Part shown: piece after piece, positions 1 through 5,995 of the stretch
How the letters are laid out: every line of letters starts with the position of its first letter
Numbering within the stretch: the first letter of the stretch is position 1
Origin: an uncultured Eubacteriales bacterium
GTDB lineage: Bacteria > Bacillota > Clostridia > Oscillospirales > Acutalibacteraceae
Direction of reading: 5' to 3'
DNA length: 8,256 nucleotides
NCBI GenBank assembly: GCA_900317215.1
Contig: ONFW01000089.1
Span: forward strand, 1-8,256
Translations under genes and position numbers: made by a program
Notes under the pieces: generated by a model
Told to the model about the DNA's origin: nothing
What the model saw: only the letters and a program-made list of their open reading frames with translations
Database searches by the model: none

Positions 1-842
1 CCTAAGAAAACAGCCGACCACATTGCTCCGAAAACGGGTATCAGCAGGTTATAAACAGCGACCCTGCTGACGCTGTTATGAAAAAGAAGCATCGTCCAGA
101 GCATGAAGGCGATACCGGCCATAGCCGCAAGATAAAGCAGCAGGAAAACAGAGGCTGCACCGTTGAAATTAAGTCTGCCTCCTGTCACTGCGCCGGAAAT
201 AACAAGGGCGCTGCCACCGAAAATAAGCTGCCAGGCAGAAAGCTGCACCGGACTTCTCCCCTTTGAGAGCTTTTTGCTGATGACATTGCCTGCCGCTCCG
301 GAAAGATTTGAAAGGATAACAAGTCCGTCGCCTGCGAGAGTAAAGCCGGCGGAGCTGTCTGCTCCGATGTTCATATACAGTATTCCCGCAAGCCCTGCAG
401 CGCAGCCGATAAGCTTTTGCGCGGTCAGCCTGTCGGCTCTGAATACTATCGCAGACAGTATCACCGATCCGAACGCTGAGACAGAGGTGAGTATTGACGA
501 TCTTGTTCCACTGATATTCACAAGACCGGTATACAGAAGAAGATACTGCAGAAAGGTCTGAAAAAAACCGAGAGTGCCTACGGGCAGTATATCCCCTCGT
601 TTTAGCTTCATTGCGCCCTTGTTGATGAACAGTCCGCAGAGAAGAACTATAAGTCCGGCCAGAAGAAATCTTGCTCCCGCAAAAATGAGCTTGGAGGGTA
701 TGTCGTTCGGGATAATACCGAAAAGCTCATAGCCTATCTTTATGCACGGAAAAGCAGAGCCCCACAGCAGGGTACAGAACACAGCAACAGCTCCGACAAA
801 AAGAGGAGCTGTTTTTATTTTGTCATTATTTCTGAGCTTCAC
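1..842 (-). CDS. EamA/DMT-family membrane transporter (3' end cut by window edge)
   Basis: Probable inner-membrane permease of the drug/metabolite transporter superfamily; the substrate cannot be told from sequence. Translating the minus strand gives 280 residues without a stop. They are very hydrophobic, with about nine to ten membrane segments in two EamA-type halves, roughly residues 14-158 and 170 to the edge. The first helix carries LLWGSAF (residues 25-31), a typical EamA opening. The second half opens with a helix around LVILSNLSGAAGNVISKKLS. Members usually have 290-310 residues, so only a short C-terminal tail is missing. The start is GTG at 842: a frame stop lies four codons upstream, no ATG lies near, and GTGA overlaps the TGA stop of the ttcA-like gene, suggesting coupled translation. 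A transporter identity is secure; the substrate and any link to tRNA thiolation are unknown. Confidence 0.88.
   Translation of the reverse strand, partial: MKLRNNDKIKTAPLFVGAVAVFCTLLWGSAFPCIKIGYELFGIIPNDIPSKLIFAGARFLLAGLIVLLCGLFINKGAMKLKRGDILPVGTLGFFQTFLQYLLLYTGLVNISGTRSSILTSVSAFGSVILSAIVFRADRLTAQKLIGCAAGLAGILYMNIGADSSAGFTLAGDGLVILSNLSGAAGNVISKKLSKGRSPVQLSAWQLIFGGSALVISGAVTGGRLNFNGAASVFLLLYLAAMAGIAFMLWTMLLFHNSVSRVAVYNLLIPVFGAMWSAVFL
786..820 (+). other. terminator-like hairpin at the start of the transporter gene
   Basis: A perfect 9-base-pair stem is formed by AACAGCTCC (786-794) and GGAGCTGTT (805-813) around a 10-base loop. On the + strand it is followed by a T-rich run (812-820), the layout of an intrinsic terminator. 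It lies within codons 10-19 of the minus-strand transporter gene. It could stop antisense transcripts entering the gene from the left, or it could fold in the transporter mRNA just after the coupled GTG start. It may also be chance within coding sequence. Confidence 0.4.
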
Positions 843-1684
843 GGCTGAGCATCATGCCTTTCGTCAAATCTTTCAAGAAAATTGTGCTCCTCATCTTCAA
901 GATAATACCCTATCACAGTGCTTAGGTTGACCCTTTCAACGCTGCGGAAAATATTCATCTCGACCTGCGGGTTTGTTTTTTTAAGCTCACGGATAAGCAG
1001 TTTTATCTCCTGCCTTTTTGACGTGCCTGTGCCGTCCATAGCAGCGTTCTTCTCGGTGAATCTGCAGGCGCACTGCAGAAAATCCAGATGATTATAATTC
1101 CTCCATGAGATTATATCTTTTTCGCGTATATAGTACATCGGACGGATAAGCTCCATTCCCTCAAAATTGGTGCTCTTGATCCTCGGCATCATAGTCTGCA
1201 CCTGAGCTCCGTAAAGCATGCCCATGAGTATTGTTTCAATAACATCGTCGAAATGATGACCCAAAGCGATCTTGTTGCAGCCAAGCTCCTGCGCCTGTTT
1301 ATAAAGATGTCCCCGTCTCATTCTTGCACACAGATAGCAGGGATTTTTTTCAATATTCACCACGGAGCCGAAGATATCCGTATCAAAAATACGTATAGGT
1401 ATTTCAAGAGCTTTTGCATTGTCGATGATCTTCTGTCTGTTCACGGGAGCATAGCCCGGATCCATTACTATAAATTCCATATCAAAGGGGTAGTCTCCAT
1501 GGCGTGAAAGCTCCTGCATAAGCTTTGCAAGCAGCATGGAATCCTTTCCTCCGGAAATGCATACCCCTATTTTATCTCCTCTGCTTATCAGCTTGTAGTC
1601 CTTTACAGCCCCGATGAATTTATGAAAAAGTGTTTTTTTATACTTTGTTATTATACTGTGCTCGGCAGAATTGAACTTTTCCAA
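839..1684 (-). CDS. ttcA: TtcA-family tRNA 2-thiocytidine synthetase (PP-loop ATPase)
   Basis: Cytoplasmic enzyme of the TtcA group. These adenylate a tRNA cytidine with ATP and replace its oxygen with sulfur, using an iron-sulfur cluster; in E. coli the target is C32. The 281-residue product (from TTG) carries the PP-loop SGGKDS at 44-49. The motif PCYLC gives Cys116 and Cys119, and QCAC gives Cys205 and Cys207; two from the first pair and one from the second match the three cluster ligands of E. coli TtcA. The block LGHHFDDVIET (141-151) is typical of the family. Start choice: ATG at 1702 lies only 14 bases after a perfect -10 box and has no ribosome site, whereas AGGAGAG lies inside that extension and sits 8 bases before TTG at 1684. 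I therefore prefer TTG; ATG 1702 adds six residues. The exact modified base in this organism is inferred from homology. Confidence 0.85.
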   Translation of the reverse strand: MEKFNSAEHSIITKYKKTLFHKFIGAVKDYKLISRGDKIGVCISGGKDSMLLAKLMQELSRHGDYPFDMEFIVMDPGYAPVNRQKIIDNAKALEIPIRIFDTDIFGSVVNIEKNPCYLCARMRRGHLYKQAQELGCNKIALGHHFDDVIETILMGMLYGAQVQTMMPRIKSTNFEGMELIRPMYYIREKDIISWRNYNHLDFLQCACRFTEKNAAMDGTGTSKRQEIKLLIRELKKTNPQVEMNIFRSVERVNLSTVIGYYLEDEEHNFLERFDERHDAQP

Positions 1685-1692
1685 GCTTGTTT

Positions 1693-1699
1693 CTCTCCT
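1693..1699 (-). promoter_or_regulatory. ribosome binding site deciding the ttcA TTG start
   Basis: On the minus strand AGGAGAG sits 8 bases before TTG at 1684 and directly after the alternative ATG at 1702. The predicted 5' leader before that ATG would be only about seven bases long with no purine-rich site, so this site supports TTG as the main start. Confidence 0.65.
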
Positions 1700-1716
1700 C
1701 ATAAATTTTTATCCAA

Positions 1717-1746
1717 ATTATAGCACCTCATTACATTTAATGTCAA
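1717..1746 (-). promoter_or_regulatory. sigma-A promoter of the ttcA-transporter unit
   Basis: On the minus strand TTGACA (1746-1741) and TATAAT (1722-1717) are both perfect matches to the housekeeping consensus, separated by 18 bases. Transcription should begin near 1710, giving a leader of about 25 bases to the TTG start. The strength suggests constitutive expression; I see no operator-like inverted repeat over it. Confidence 0.85.
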
Positions 1747-1883
1747 CCTTGCAGTGTGGGGAAATCCCTTTTCTGGCTGTAGTGCCGGCTCGGTCACCGT
1801 GTTTAGTGTCCTTCCGTGTGTATCGTAAAGAAATGCTTTTGTAATAATTGAGTGTGTTTTGTGTGCAGATCTGAGCTTTCCTG

Positions 1884-1949
1884 CACTTATCTACACTACA
1901 CTTTCCTTTTCTAACCTTATCTTTATTTACCTTATCTTACCTTACCTCT
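1884..1949. other. 66-base G-free, pyrimidine-rich tract
   Basis: The + strand has no G at all over these 66 bases and is mostly T and C. It contains ACCTTATCTT twice (1914-1923 and 1929-1938, a 15-base period) and further CTTAC copies. The sequence just before it (about 1800-1870) is G- and T-rich, so composition flips sharply. If transcribed rightward, it would be unstructured, C-containing and G-poor RNA, the kind of sequence Rho prefers. Whether it is transcribed is unknown. Confidence 0.55.
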
Positions 1950-2126
1950 GACGCAGACTTAATAAAAGTGTGTGTAACAATTCCTTTTACCTCTGACGCA
2001 GAATTTGAAAAAGTGCGTGTAGCTATTTCGTATGAACACGGGAGCGGCAGCTTGCCGCCCTCTGACGCAGACTTTGTAAAAGTGTGTGTAGCTATTGCGT
2101 ATGAACACGGGAGCGGCAGCTTGCCG
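1946..2126. repeat. 69-base tandem repeat with two hairpin motifs (2 full copies plus 1 partial)
   Basis: Copies begin with CTCTGACGCAGA at 1946, 1991 and 2060. The second copy (1991-2059) and third (2060-2126) are almost identical; 29 bases at 2029-2057 and 2098-2126 match exactly. The first copy is 45 bases long, diverges after its first 30 or so, and lacks the distal hairpin. Each copy contains TCTGACGCAGA, a 4-base-pair stem with a 3-base loop. The two full copies also contain CGGCAGCTTGCCG, a 5-base-pair stem with a 3-base loop, which in the second copy extends to 6 pairs. Between the two full copies, most of the few differences would change amino acids in the + frame that crosses them, so it is probably non-coding. 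It may be a member of a dispersed intergenic repeat family, which I cannot test here. Confidence 0.8.
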
Positions 2127-2134
2127 TTAATGCA

Positions 2135-2163
2135 TTGGCATAACTCCGTGTCCGGCGTAATAT
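2135..2163 (+). promoter_or_regulatory. weak candidate promoter for the spoIIIA operon
   Basis: TTGGCA (2135-2140) and TAATAT (2158-2163), 17 bases apart, resemble a housekeeping promoter with five and four matches. In Bacillus subtilis this operon is read by mother-cell sigma-E, whose elements are a -35 near ATA and a -10 like CATACA-T. GGCATAACT at 2137-2145 is only a poor match to that -10, and no good -35 lies above it. I cannot name the true promoter with confidence. Confidence 0.25.
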
Positions 2164-2199
2164 TATTAGATATATCAATTATCAGGGAGGAAGGGGAAG

Positions 2200-3135
2200 A
2201 TGAAGGAAAGCACGGAAAGCTTTGATTCGGCTTCGGAGATACTCTGTGACGAGCTGAGAGAACTTGCTGCAAGAATACCTGAGAATAAGAAGGCGGAGAT
2301 ACAGGAACTCAGACTCAGGATCGGTAAACCGCTTACTCTGACAGACGGTACCTCTGCAATGTTTGCCGACAGTACGGGCAGGGTACTCTATTCTATGAGT
2401 GAAAAGGCTTTTGTGACAACACGGAGGCATGTATATGATACCTTCAGGCGATTGTGCGGTTATTCTGTGTACAGCTATCAGGAAGAGATCAAAAACGGGT
2501 TTATTACAGTAAAGGGCGGTCATAGGGTCGGACTTTGCGGAACAGCTTCGGTAAAGGACGGGAAATTATCGGCGGTGAGTGATATTTCTTCATTGAATAT
2601 AAGAATCTCCCGTCAGATGATCGGCTGCGCCAATGAGCTGATAAAGGAGCTGTGTCCGTTAAGCGGAGGTCTGCTCATAGCAGGCGCTCCGTCAACAGGA
2701 AAAACAACTCTTCTGCGTGATCTTGCAAGGAGTCTTTCAATAGGAAACGGCTGCAGGATAATGCGTACGGCAGTGATAGATGAAAGAGGCGAGCTGTCAG
2801 GAACATATCAGGGAACAGCTTTTAATGACCTCGGACTCTGTGACATATTTAACGGCTATCCCAAGGGCGAGGGCATAATGCACGCTGTCAGATCAATGTC
2901 GCCGCAGGTGATAATATGCGATGAGCTGGGAGATGAGGAGGACTGCAGAGCTGCAGCTCAGGGCTTCAACTCGGGAGCAGCGGTAATTGCGAGCATACAT
3001 GCATCCTCAATAGACGAGCTAAAGCGCCGTCCTCAGATGAAGGCACTGCTCAGGACGGGAGCATTTAAAACGGCGGCGGTATTGTCTTCACCTGACAGAC
3101 CCTGCAAAATATCAGAGCTTATACAGATATCGTGA
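2200..3135 (+). CDS. spoIIIAA: stage III sporulation protein AA, secretion-type ATPase
   Basis: Cytoplasmic (mother-cell) P-loop ATPase, related to type II/IV secretion ATPases, thought to power or assemble the SpoIIIA-SpoIIQ channel linking mother cell and forespore. The 311-residue product matches the family length of about 310. An N-terminal region containing IQELRLRIGKPL and VKGGHRVGLCG precedes the ATPase core. Walker A is GAPSTGKTT (162-170), DERGE lies at 194-198, Walker B is VIICDELG (237-244) with Asp241 and Glu242, and IASIHASS (263-270) supplies the conserved His region. The start ATG has GGAGG at 2186-2190, nine bases away. It is the first gene of the operon, and spoIIIAB follows after 24 bases. 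All catalytic motifs are intact, so this is confidently an active-type SpoIIIAA. Confidence 0.96.
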   Translation: MKESTESFDSASEILCDELRELAARIPENKKAEIQELRLRIGKPLTLTDGTSAMFADSTGRVLYSMSEKAFVTTRRHVYDTFRRLCGYSVYSYQEEIKNGFITVKGGHRVGLCGTASVKDGKLSAVSDISSLNIRISRQMIGCANELIKELCPLSGGLLIAGAPSTGKTTLLRDLARSLSIGNGCRIMRTAVIDERGELSGTYQGTAFNDLGLCDIFNGYPKGEGIMHAVRSMSPQVIICDELGDEEDCRAAAQGFNSGAAVIASIHASSIDELKRRPQMKALLRTGAFKTAAVLSSPDRPCKISELIQIS

Positions 3136-3159
3136 AGCGAAAGAAGGAAAGGACGGAAT

Positions 3160-3660
3160 ATGATACTGATAAGAATAATGGGAGGAGCATTTCTTGTGGT
3201 CAGCGGAGCGCTGGCAGGAATTTTTCTCTGCGAAAGACTGAGAGCAAGAGCCGACTTTATGGGACAGTATGCTCAGTTTCTCTCTCAGGCACAGGCTGTG
3301 ATCGGATATACGGCGTCATCTGCAGGCGAGCTTTTTCGCAGTGCCGGAGGAGTGCCGTTATTGAAGCCCATGCTTGATAATGCGGTGGAGCTTATGAACG
3401 GCGGTATGGATCTTAAGGAGGCATGGAGAGTATCGGTGGACAGCTATGTCAAAAACGGACGAGACAGGCAGCTTCTGTATTATTTCGGAGAGACCTTCGG
3501 CACAAGCAATATAGAGGGTGAGCTTTCAAAGCTTGCTTTGCAAAGGGAAAACGCAGAAAAGCTTTACGGCGAATATCTTGAGGAGGTCAGAAGCAAAAAA
3601 AAGCTTTACAGAACTGTCGGCATGTTCTGCGGAGCAATGGCGGCTGCATTGCTGATATAA
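3160..3660 (+). CDS. spoIIIAB: stage III sporulation protein AB
   Basis: Membrane component of the SpoIIIA complex, resembling the GspF-type platform proteins that partner the secretion ATPase; expected to bind SpoIIIAA. The 166 residues (about 170 in Bacillus) show an N-terminal hydrophobic segment (residues 2-24), a helical middle domain and a second hydrophobic segment at the very C terminus (about 152-166). That two-ended topology is characteristic of the family. Recognisable blocks include the ERLRARADFMGQ region after the first helix and FGETFGTSNIEGEL near residues 109-122. ATG at 3160 is preceded by AAGGAAAGGA (3143-3153 region). The next gene starts 31 bases after the stop. Identification rests on these features and on its place between spoIIIAA and spoIIIAC. 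Confidence 0.93.
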   Translation: MILIRIMGGAFLVVSGALAGIFLCERLRARADFMGQYAQFLSQAQAVIGYTASSAGELFRSAGGVPLLKPMLDNAVELMNGGMDLKEAWRVSVDSYVKNGRDRQLLYYFGETFGTSNIEGELSKLALQRENAEKLYGEYLEEVRSKKKLYRTVGMFCGAMAAALLI

Positions 3661-3679
3661 GAATGGGACAGTATGGGAT

Positions 3680-3686
3680 AGGGTGA
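3680..3686 (+). promoter_or_regulatory. ribosome binding site deciding the spoIIIAC start
   Basis: AGGGTGA, matching the GGTGA part of the anti-16S pairing region, lies five bases before ATG 3692 and overlaps the alternative GTG at 3683, which has no well-placed site of its own. Confidence 0.6.
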
Positions 3687-3691
3687 AAACA

Positions 3692-3886
3692 ATGAATATA
3701 GATTTCATCTTTAAAATAGCAGCCATAGGAATAATAGTAGCGGTGCTGAGCCTTGTTCTTTCACGGTCGGGGCGTGAGGAGCAGGCGATGATGACCACCC
3801 TTGCGGGTCTGATAGTTGTATTGCTGATGCTTGTTCAGCAGATATCTGACCTGTTCACTACGATAGAAAGACTGTTCGGCTTCTGA
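3692..3886 (+). CDS. spoIIIAC: stage III sporulation protein AC
   Basis: Very small integral membrane protein of the SpoIIIA complex, 64 residues from ATG 3692. There are two hydrophobic helices, about residues 5-24 and 37-53, around a charged loop SRSGREEQ, and the C terminus is DLFTTIERLFGF. B. subtilis SpoIIIAC has 68 residues with the same opening pattern (a short polar start, then IFxIAGVGI), which fits MNIDFIFKIAAIGI here. An in-frame GTG at 3683 would add three residues, but AGGGTGA at 3680-3686 covers it and sits five bases before the ATG, so ATG is preferred. The stop is one base from the spoIIIAD start, implying coupled translation. Confidence 0.94.
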   Translation: MNIDFIFKIAAIGIIVAVLSLVLSRSGREEQAMMTTLAGLIVVLLMLVQQISDLFTTIERLFGF

Positions 3887-3887
3887 A

Positions 3888-4286
3888 ATGAATATATTCA
3901 TGACGGCAGGCATAGCAGTTTCAGCGGCTTTTTGCGCCGTTGCGCTGAAAAAATACGCCCCCGAGATATCAGCGGTCATTGCTATAGCCGCAGGAGGGGT
4001 TCTCCTTCTGTCAGTGCTGTCTCAGACAGAGCCGGTCATAGATCAGCTCAGCTCCTTTATGTCAGGCTCCGGAATAGACGGGTCATACGGTGCCGTTATC
4101 ATCAAGACAATAGGTATCTGCTTTATAAGTCAGTTTACCGCTGATACCTGCCGTGATGCCGGTCACAGCTCGCTTGCCTCAAAGGTAGAGCTTGCCGCAA
4201 GGATATCAGTCACCGTTATTTCCCTGCCGCTGTTCCGTGCCGTTCTTGACACTGCATTAAATCTTGTAAACAGCGGGAACAACTGA
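3888..4286 (+). CDS. spoIIIAD: stage III sporulation protein AD
   Basis: Integral membrane subunit of the SpoIIIA complex; SpoIIIAC and SpoIIIAD share a protein family, and AD is the longer relative. The 132 residues match the usual length of 130-133. Hydrophobic segments lie at about 4-20, 27-45, 68-82 and 107-127. The central block FTADTCRDAGHSSLASKVELAAR (about residues 82-104) is the family's most recognisable stretch. The start lies one base after the spoIIIAC stop. No strong ribosome site precedes it, so translation probably depends on ribosomes finishing spoIIIAC. I see no damage to the reading frame. Confidence 0.94.
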   Translation: MNIFMTAGIAVSAAFCAVALKKYAPEISAVIAIAAGGVLLLSVLSQTEPVIDQLSSFMSGSGIDGSYGAVIIKTIGICFISQFTADTCRDAGHSSLASKVELAARISVTVISLPLFRAVLDTALNLVNSGNN

Positions 4287-4295
4287 GGCAAAGCC

Positions 4296-4300
4296 GGAGG
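4296..4300 (+). promoter_or_regulatory. strong but oddly spaced ribosome binding site of spoIIIAE
   Basis: GGAGG lies only two bases before the first in-frame start codon (TTG 4303) and five bases before the in-frame ATA at 4306. The next canonical start is GTG at 4339, far beyond normal spacing. The site therefore leaves the spoIIIAE start unresolved. Confidence 0.55.
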
Positions 4301-4302
4301 CC

Positions 4303-5499
4303 TTGATAACAGTATCGCAGAATACAGACGAACGGGAAGTGATAAGGATAAAAAGAATAATACTGTTTATTGCTGCAGCCGCGGCGGTGTTTGCTTTTTC
4401 TGTAGAGGTGTATGCGGCCTCGGACGAAAACGACTTATCCGAGGTGTATAAGTCTCAGTTTGAGGCGGCGGATATCAGCTCGCTTCTGTCGGGACTGCCG
4501 GAGGAAACAAGGGAAAGTCTTGCTTCGGCAGGGATAGGTCTTGATACAGACAGTACTCCTCAGCTTCCGGATACAGGCAGACTGCTCTCACAGGCGGCGG
4601 AAATGCTTGCATCAGGCAGCAGGACGCCTCTGTGCGGCTTTACGGTGTGCTTCGGCATAATAATACTCTGTTCGATGACTGAGGGCTTCGGGATAGGGGC
4701 GTCGGAAAAGAGGCTTCAGACAGTTCAGAATACAGCAGCTACAATGTGTATCTGCGCTGCTGTGATAGTGCCGCTATGCGCTACGATACAGCGTGCATCT
4801 CAGGTAATAAGCGGGGCGGCAGGCTTTATGCTGATATATGCTCCAATTATGGCAGGGTTGCTGAGCGGCTCTGGACATACCTCGGGGGCGGCATCATATT
4901 ATACCGCTATGCTTACCGCAGGAAATGCCGTCTCACTTTTATCGTCAAGGCTTATAATACCGATGATGAATGTATTTCTTGCTCTGTCTGTTACCTCCTC
5001 CGTTTCACCTAAAATGCAGCTCGGCTCCTTGTGCGAGACGGTATATAAAACGGCAAAATGGGCGCTGACGCTTGTTATGTCAGTGTTTATCACGGTGCTG
5101 TCACTGAACAGCATAATAACCTCATCTATGGATAGTGTTACGAAAAGAGTGCTGAGATTCACTGTCAGCTCCTTTACACCGGTAGTCGGAGGAGTTCTCA
5201 GTGAGGCGCTCTCGGCCTTCAACGGCAGTCTTGAGCTGCTAAGATCGGGCGCAGGTGTATTTGTGATAATAGCCTCGGCATTTATACTTCTGCCTGTTCT
5301 GTTTGAGAGCATACTATGGCAGCTTTCACTTTTTGCGCTTGCGGCAGTGGCGGACATCTCCGGGATAAGCCGTATTGCGTGTGTTTTCAGAACAGTATCA
5401 AAGGCGGCTGCAATGCTTACGGCTCTGCTTCTGTGTACGCTGACGGTGTTCGTTATCTCTACAGTGATAGTGCTGCTTGCATACAGAGGACAGGGGTGA
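4303..5499 (+). CDS. spoIIIAE: stage III sporulation protein AE
   Basis: Polytopic membrane protein of the SpoIIIA complex, a likely core export-gate-like component in the mother-cell engulfing membrane. The 398 residues are close to the 399 of B. subtilis. There is a cleavable signal peptide (charged IRIKR at 14-18, hydrophobic core to about 37, VYA then ASDEND). A soluble stretch follows (40-105), then multiple membrane helices at about 110-127, 145-165, 170-188, 215-232, 252-272, 315-335, 338-350 and 370-392. FTPVVGGVLSEAL at 291-303 is typical of the family. The start is uncertain: TTG 4303 is used here because GGAGG lies just before it, although only two bases away. GTG 4339 gives a cleaner signal peptide (M-IRIKR) but only a weak ribosome site. 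The product assignment is firm. Confidence 0.94.
   Translation: MITVSQNTDEREVIRIKRIILFIAAAAAVFAFSVEVYAASDENDLSEVYKSQFEAADISSLLSGLPEETRESLASAGIGLDTDSTPQLPDTGRLLSQAAEMLASGSRTPLCGFTVCFGIIILCSMTEGFGIGASEKRLQTVQNTAATMCICAAVIVPLCATIQRASQVISGAAGFMLIYAPIMAGLLSGSGHTSGAASYYTAMLTAGNAVSLLSSRLIIPMMNVFLALSVTSSVSPKMQLGSLCETVYKTAKWALTLVMSVFITVLSLNSIITSSMDSVTKRVLRFTVSSFTPVVGGVLSEALSAFNGSLELLRSGAGVFVIIASAFILLPVLFESILWQLSLFALAAVADISGISRIACVFRTVSKAAAMLTALLLCTLTVFVISTVIVLLAYRGQG
5492..5499 (+). promoter_or_regulatory. ribosome binding site deciding the spoIIIAF start
   Basis: AGGGGTGA contains the spoIIIAE stop codon and lies four bases before ATG 5504. It rules against the upstream in-frame TTG at 5477, which has no purine-rich site. 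Confidence 0.65.
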
Positions 5500-5503
5500 C
5501 AGA

Positions 5504-5977
5504 ATGGACGGCTTTGCTTCATGGGCGGCGGCGGTCTGTATCTGCGCCGTGATAGTGACGATATCAGAAATGCTCATTTCAGATACTGCGCTTGAGAAGA
5601 ATGTGAGGCTTGCTTTGGGAGCTTTCATGCTTTGTGCAGTGATAATACCGCTGGGGGGAGTTGTTGAAGGGATAAGGGACGGGATCGATATAGGTACAGA
5701 GGAGCTTTCTCAGGCTGATATTTCGGGCGGGACAGAGCTTTGCAGGCTTGACTATATCAAGGAGCAGGTGATGCGGCTTATAAACGGTAAGCTCGAAGAA
5801 AACGGTATCTATCCGGTAAAAACCGAGGTGCTTACGGATATTGATGAGGACAACTGCATAACTATGATAAGGGCGGAGATATCCCTCAGCCATAACGATG
5901 CAAGAAGGGCGACACTTGCGGTCAGGCTGATAAAAAAGGAGCTGGGAATATCCTGCAAGACCTTGATAACACAATAG
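5504..5977 (+). CDS. spoIIIAF: stage III sporulation protein AF
   Basis: Membrane-anchored subunit that is thought to add a ring-building domain to the SpoIIIA channel. The 157 residues begin with two hydrophobic segments (about 5-24 and 34-54). A soluble domain follows at 75-157, with the pattern LINGKLEENGIYPVKTEVLTDID, a central strand and a helix RRATLAVRLIKKELGI. This fits the ring-building fold known in the SpoIIIAG and SpoIIIAF families. It is clearly shorter than the roughly 206 residues of B. subtilis SpoIIIAF; the missing part is probably mainly at the C terminus. The start is fixed by AGGGGTGA at 5492-5499, which overlaps the spoIIIAE stop; four bases separate the genes. Gene order and the paired helices make the call solid. 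Confidence 0.92.
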   Translation: MDGFASWAAAVCICAVIVTISEMLISDTALEKNVRLALGAFMLCAVIIPLGGVVEGIRDGIDIGTEELSQADISGGTELCRLDYIKEQVMRLINGKLEENGIYPVKTEVLTDIDEDNCITMIRAEISLSHNDARRATLAVRLIKKELGISCKTLITQ

Positions 5978-5995
5978 GACGGGGGAAAGGCGGCT

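Larger units (their letters stand above)
1747..2199. other. divergent intergenic region upstream of spoIIIAA
   Basis: No convincing gene lies here. Positions 1747-1883 hold GT-rich sequence on the + strand in which I recognise no promoter, RNA or protein signal. After that come the G-free tract and the 69-base tandem repeat, listed separately, then a 73-base leader before spoIIIAA. Reading frames that cross the repeats on both strands encode low-complexity repeated peptides and run into spoIIIAA, so I treat them as spurious. Confidence 0.6.

Noticed and set aside
163..561. + strand open frame of 132 codons
   Set aside because: It is antisense to the EamA transporter, whose frame has clear membrane-helix and family patterns; Pro/Ser-rich content is typical of a shadow of a hydrophobic gene.
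1757..1775. Possible mini-terminator GGGGAAATCCCTTTT
   Set aside because: The stem is only about four base pairs, and no rightward gene ends just before it.
1946..2126. CRISPR array
   Set aside because: The copies are adjacent with no unique spacers of regular size, there are only two full units, and no cas gene is near.
1968..2225. + strand reading frame of 85 codons with a 23-residue repeat (YEHGSGSLP)
   Set aside because: It exists because the repeat period is a multiple of three. It has no ribosome site, overlaps the spoIIIAA start, and the copies differ mostly at amino-acid-changing positions.
1937..2272. - strand reading frame of 111 codons across the same repeats (LPLPCSY)
   Set aside because: It is antisense to the start of spoIIIAA, made of repeat-derived low-complexity peptide, and has no start signals.
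3132..3377. + strand open frame of 81 codons beginning at the end of spoIIIAA
   Set aside because: It overlaps spoIIIAB in another frame. The spoIIIAB frame has the expected length, two-ended membrane topology and conserved position.
4899..5522. Long - strand open frame of 207 codons opposite spoIIIAE
   Set aside because: It is Ser/Thr-rich, has no family resemblance, and is fully covered by a well-supported membrane protein gene, so it looks like a codon-bias shadow.
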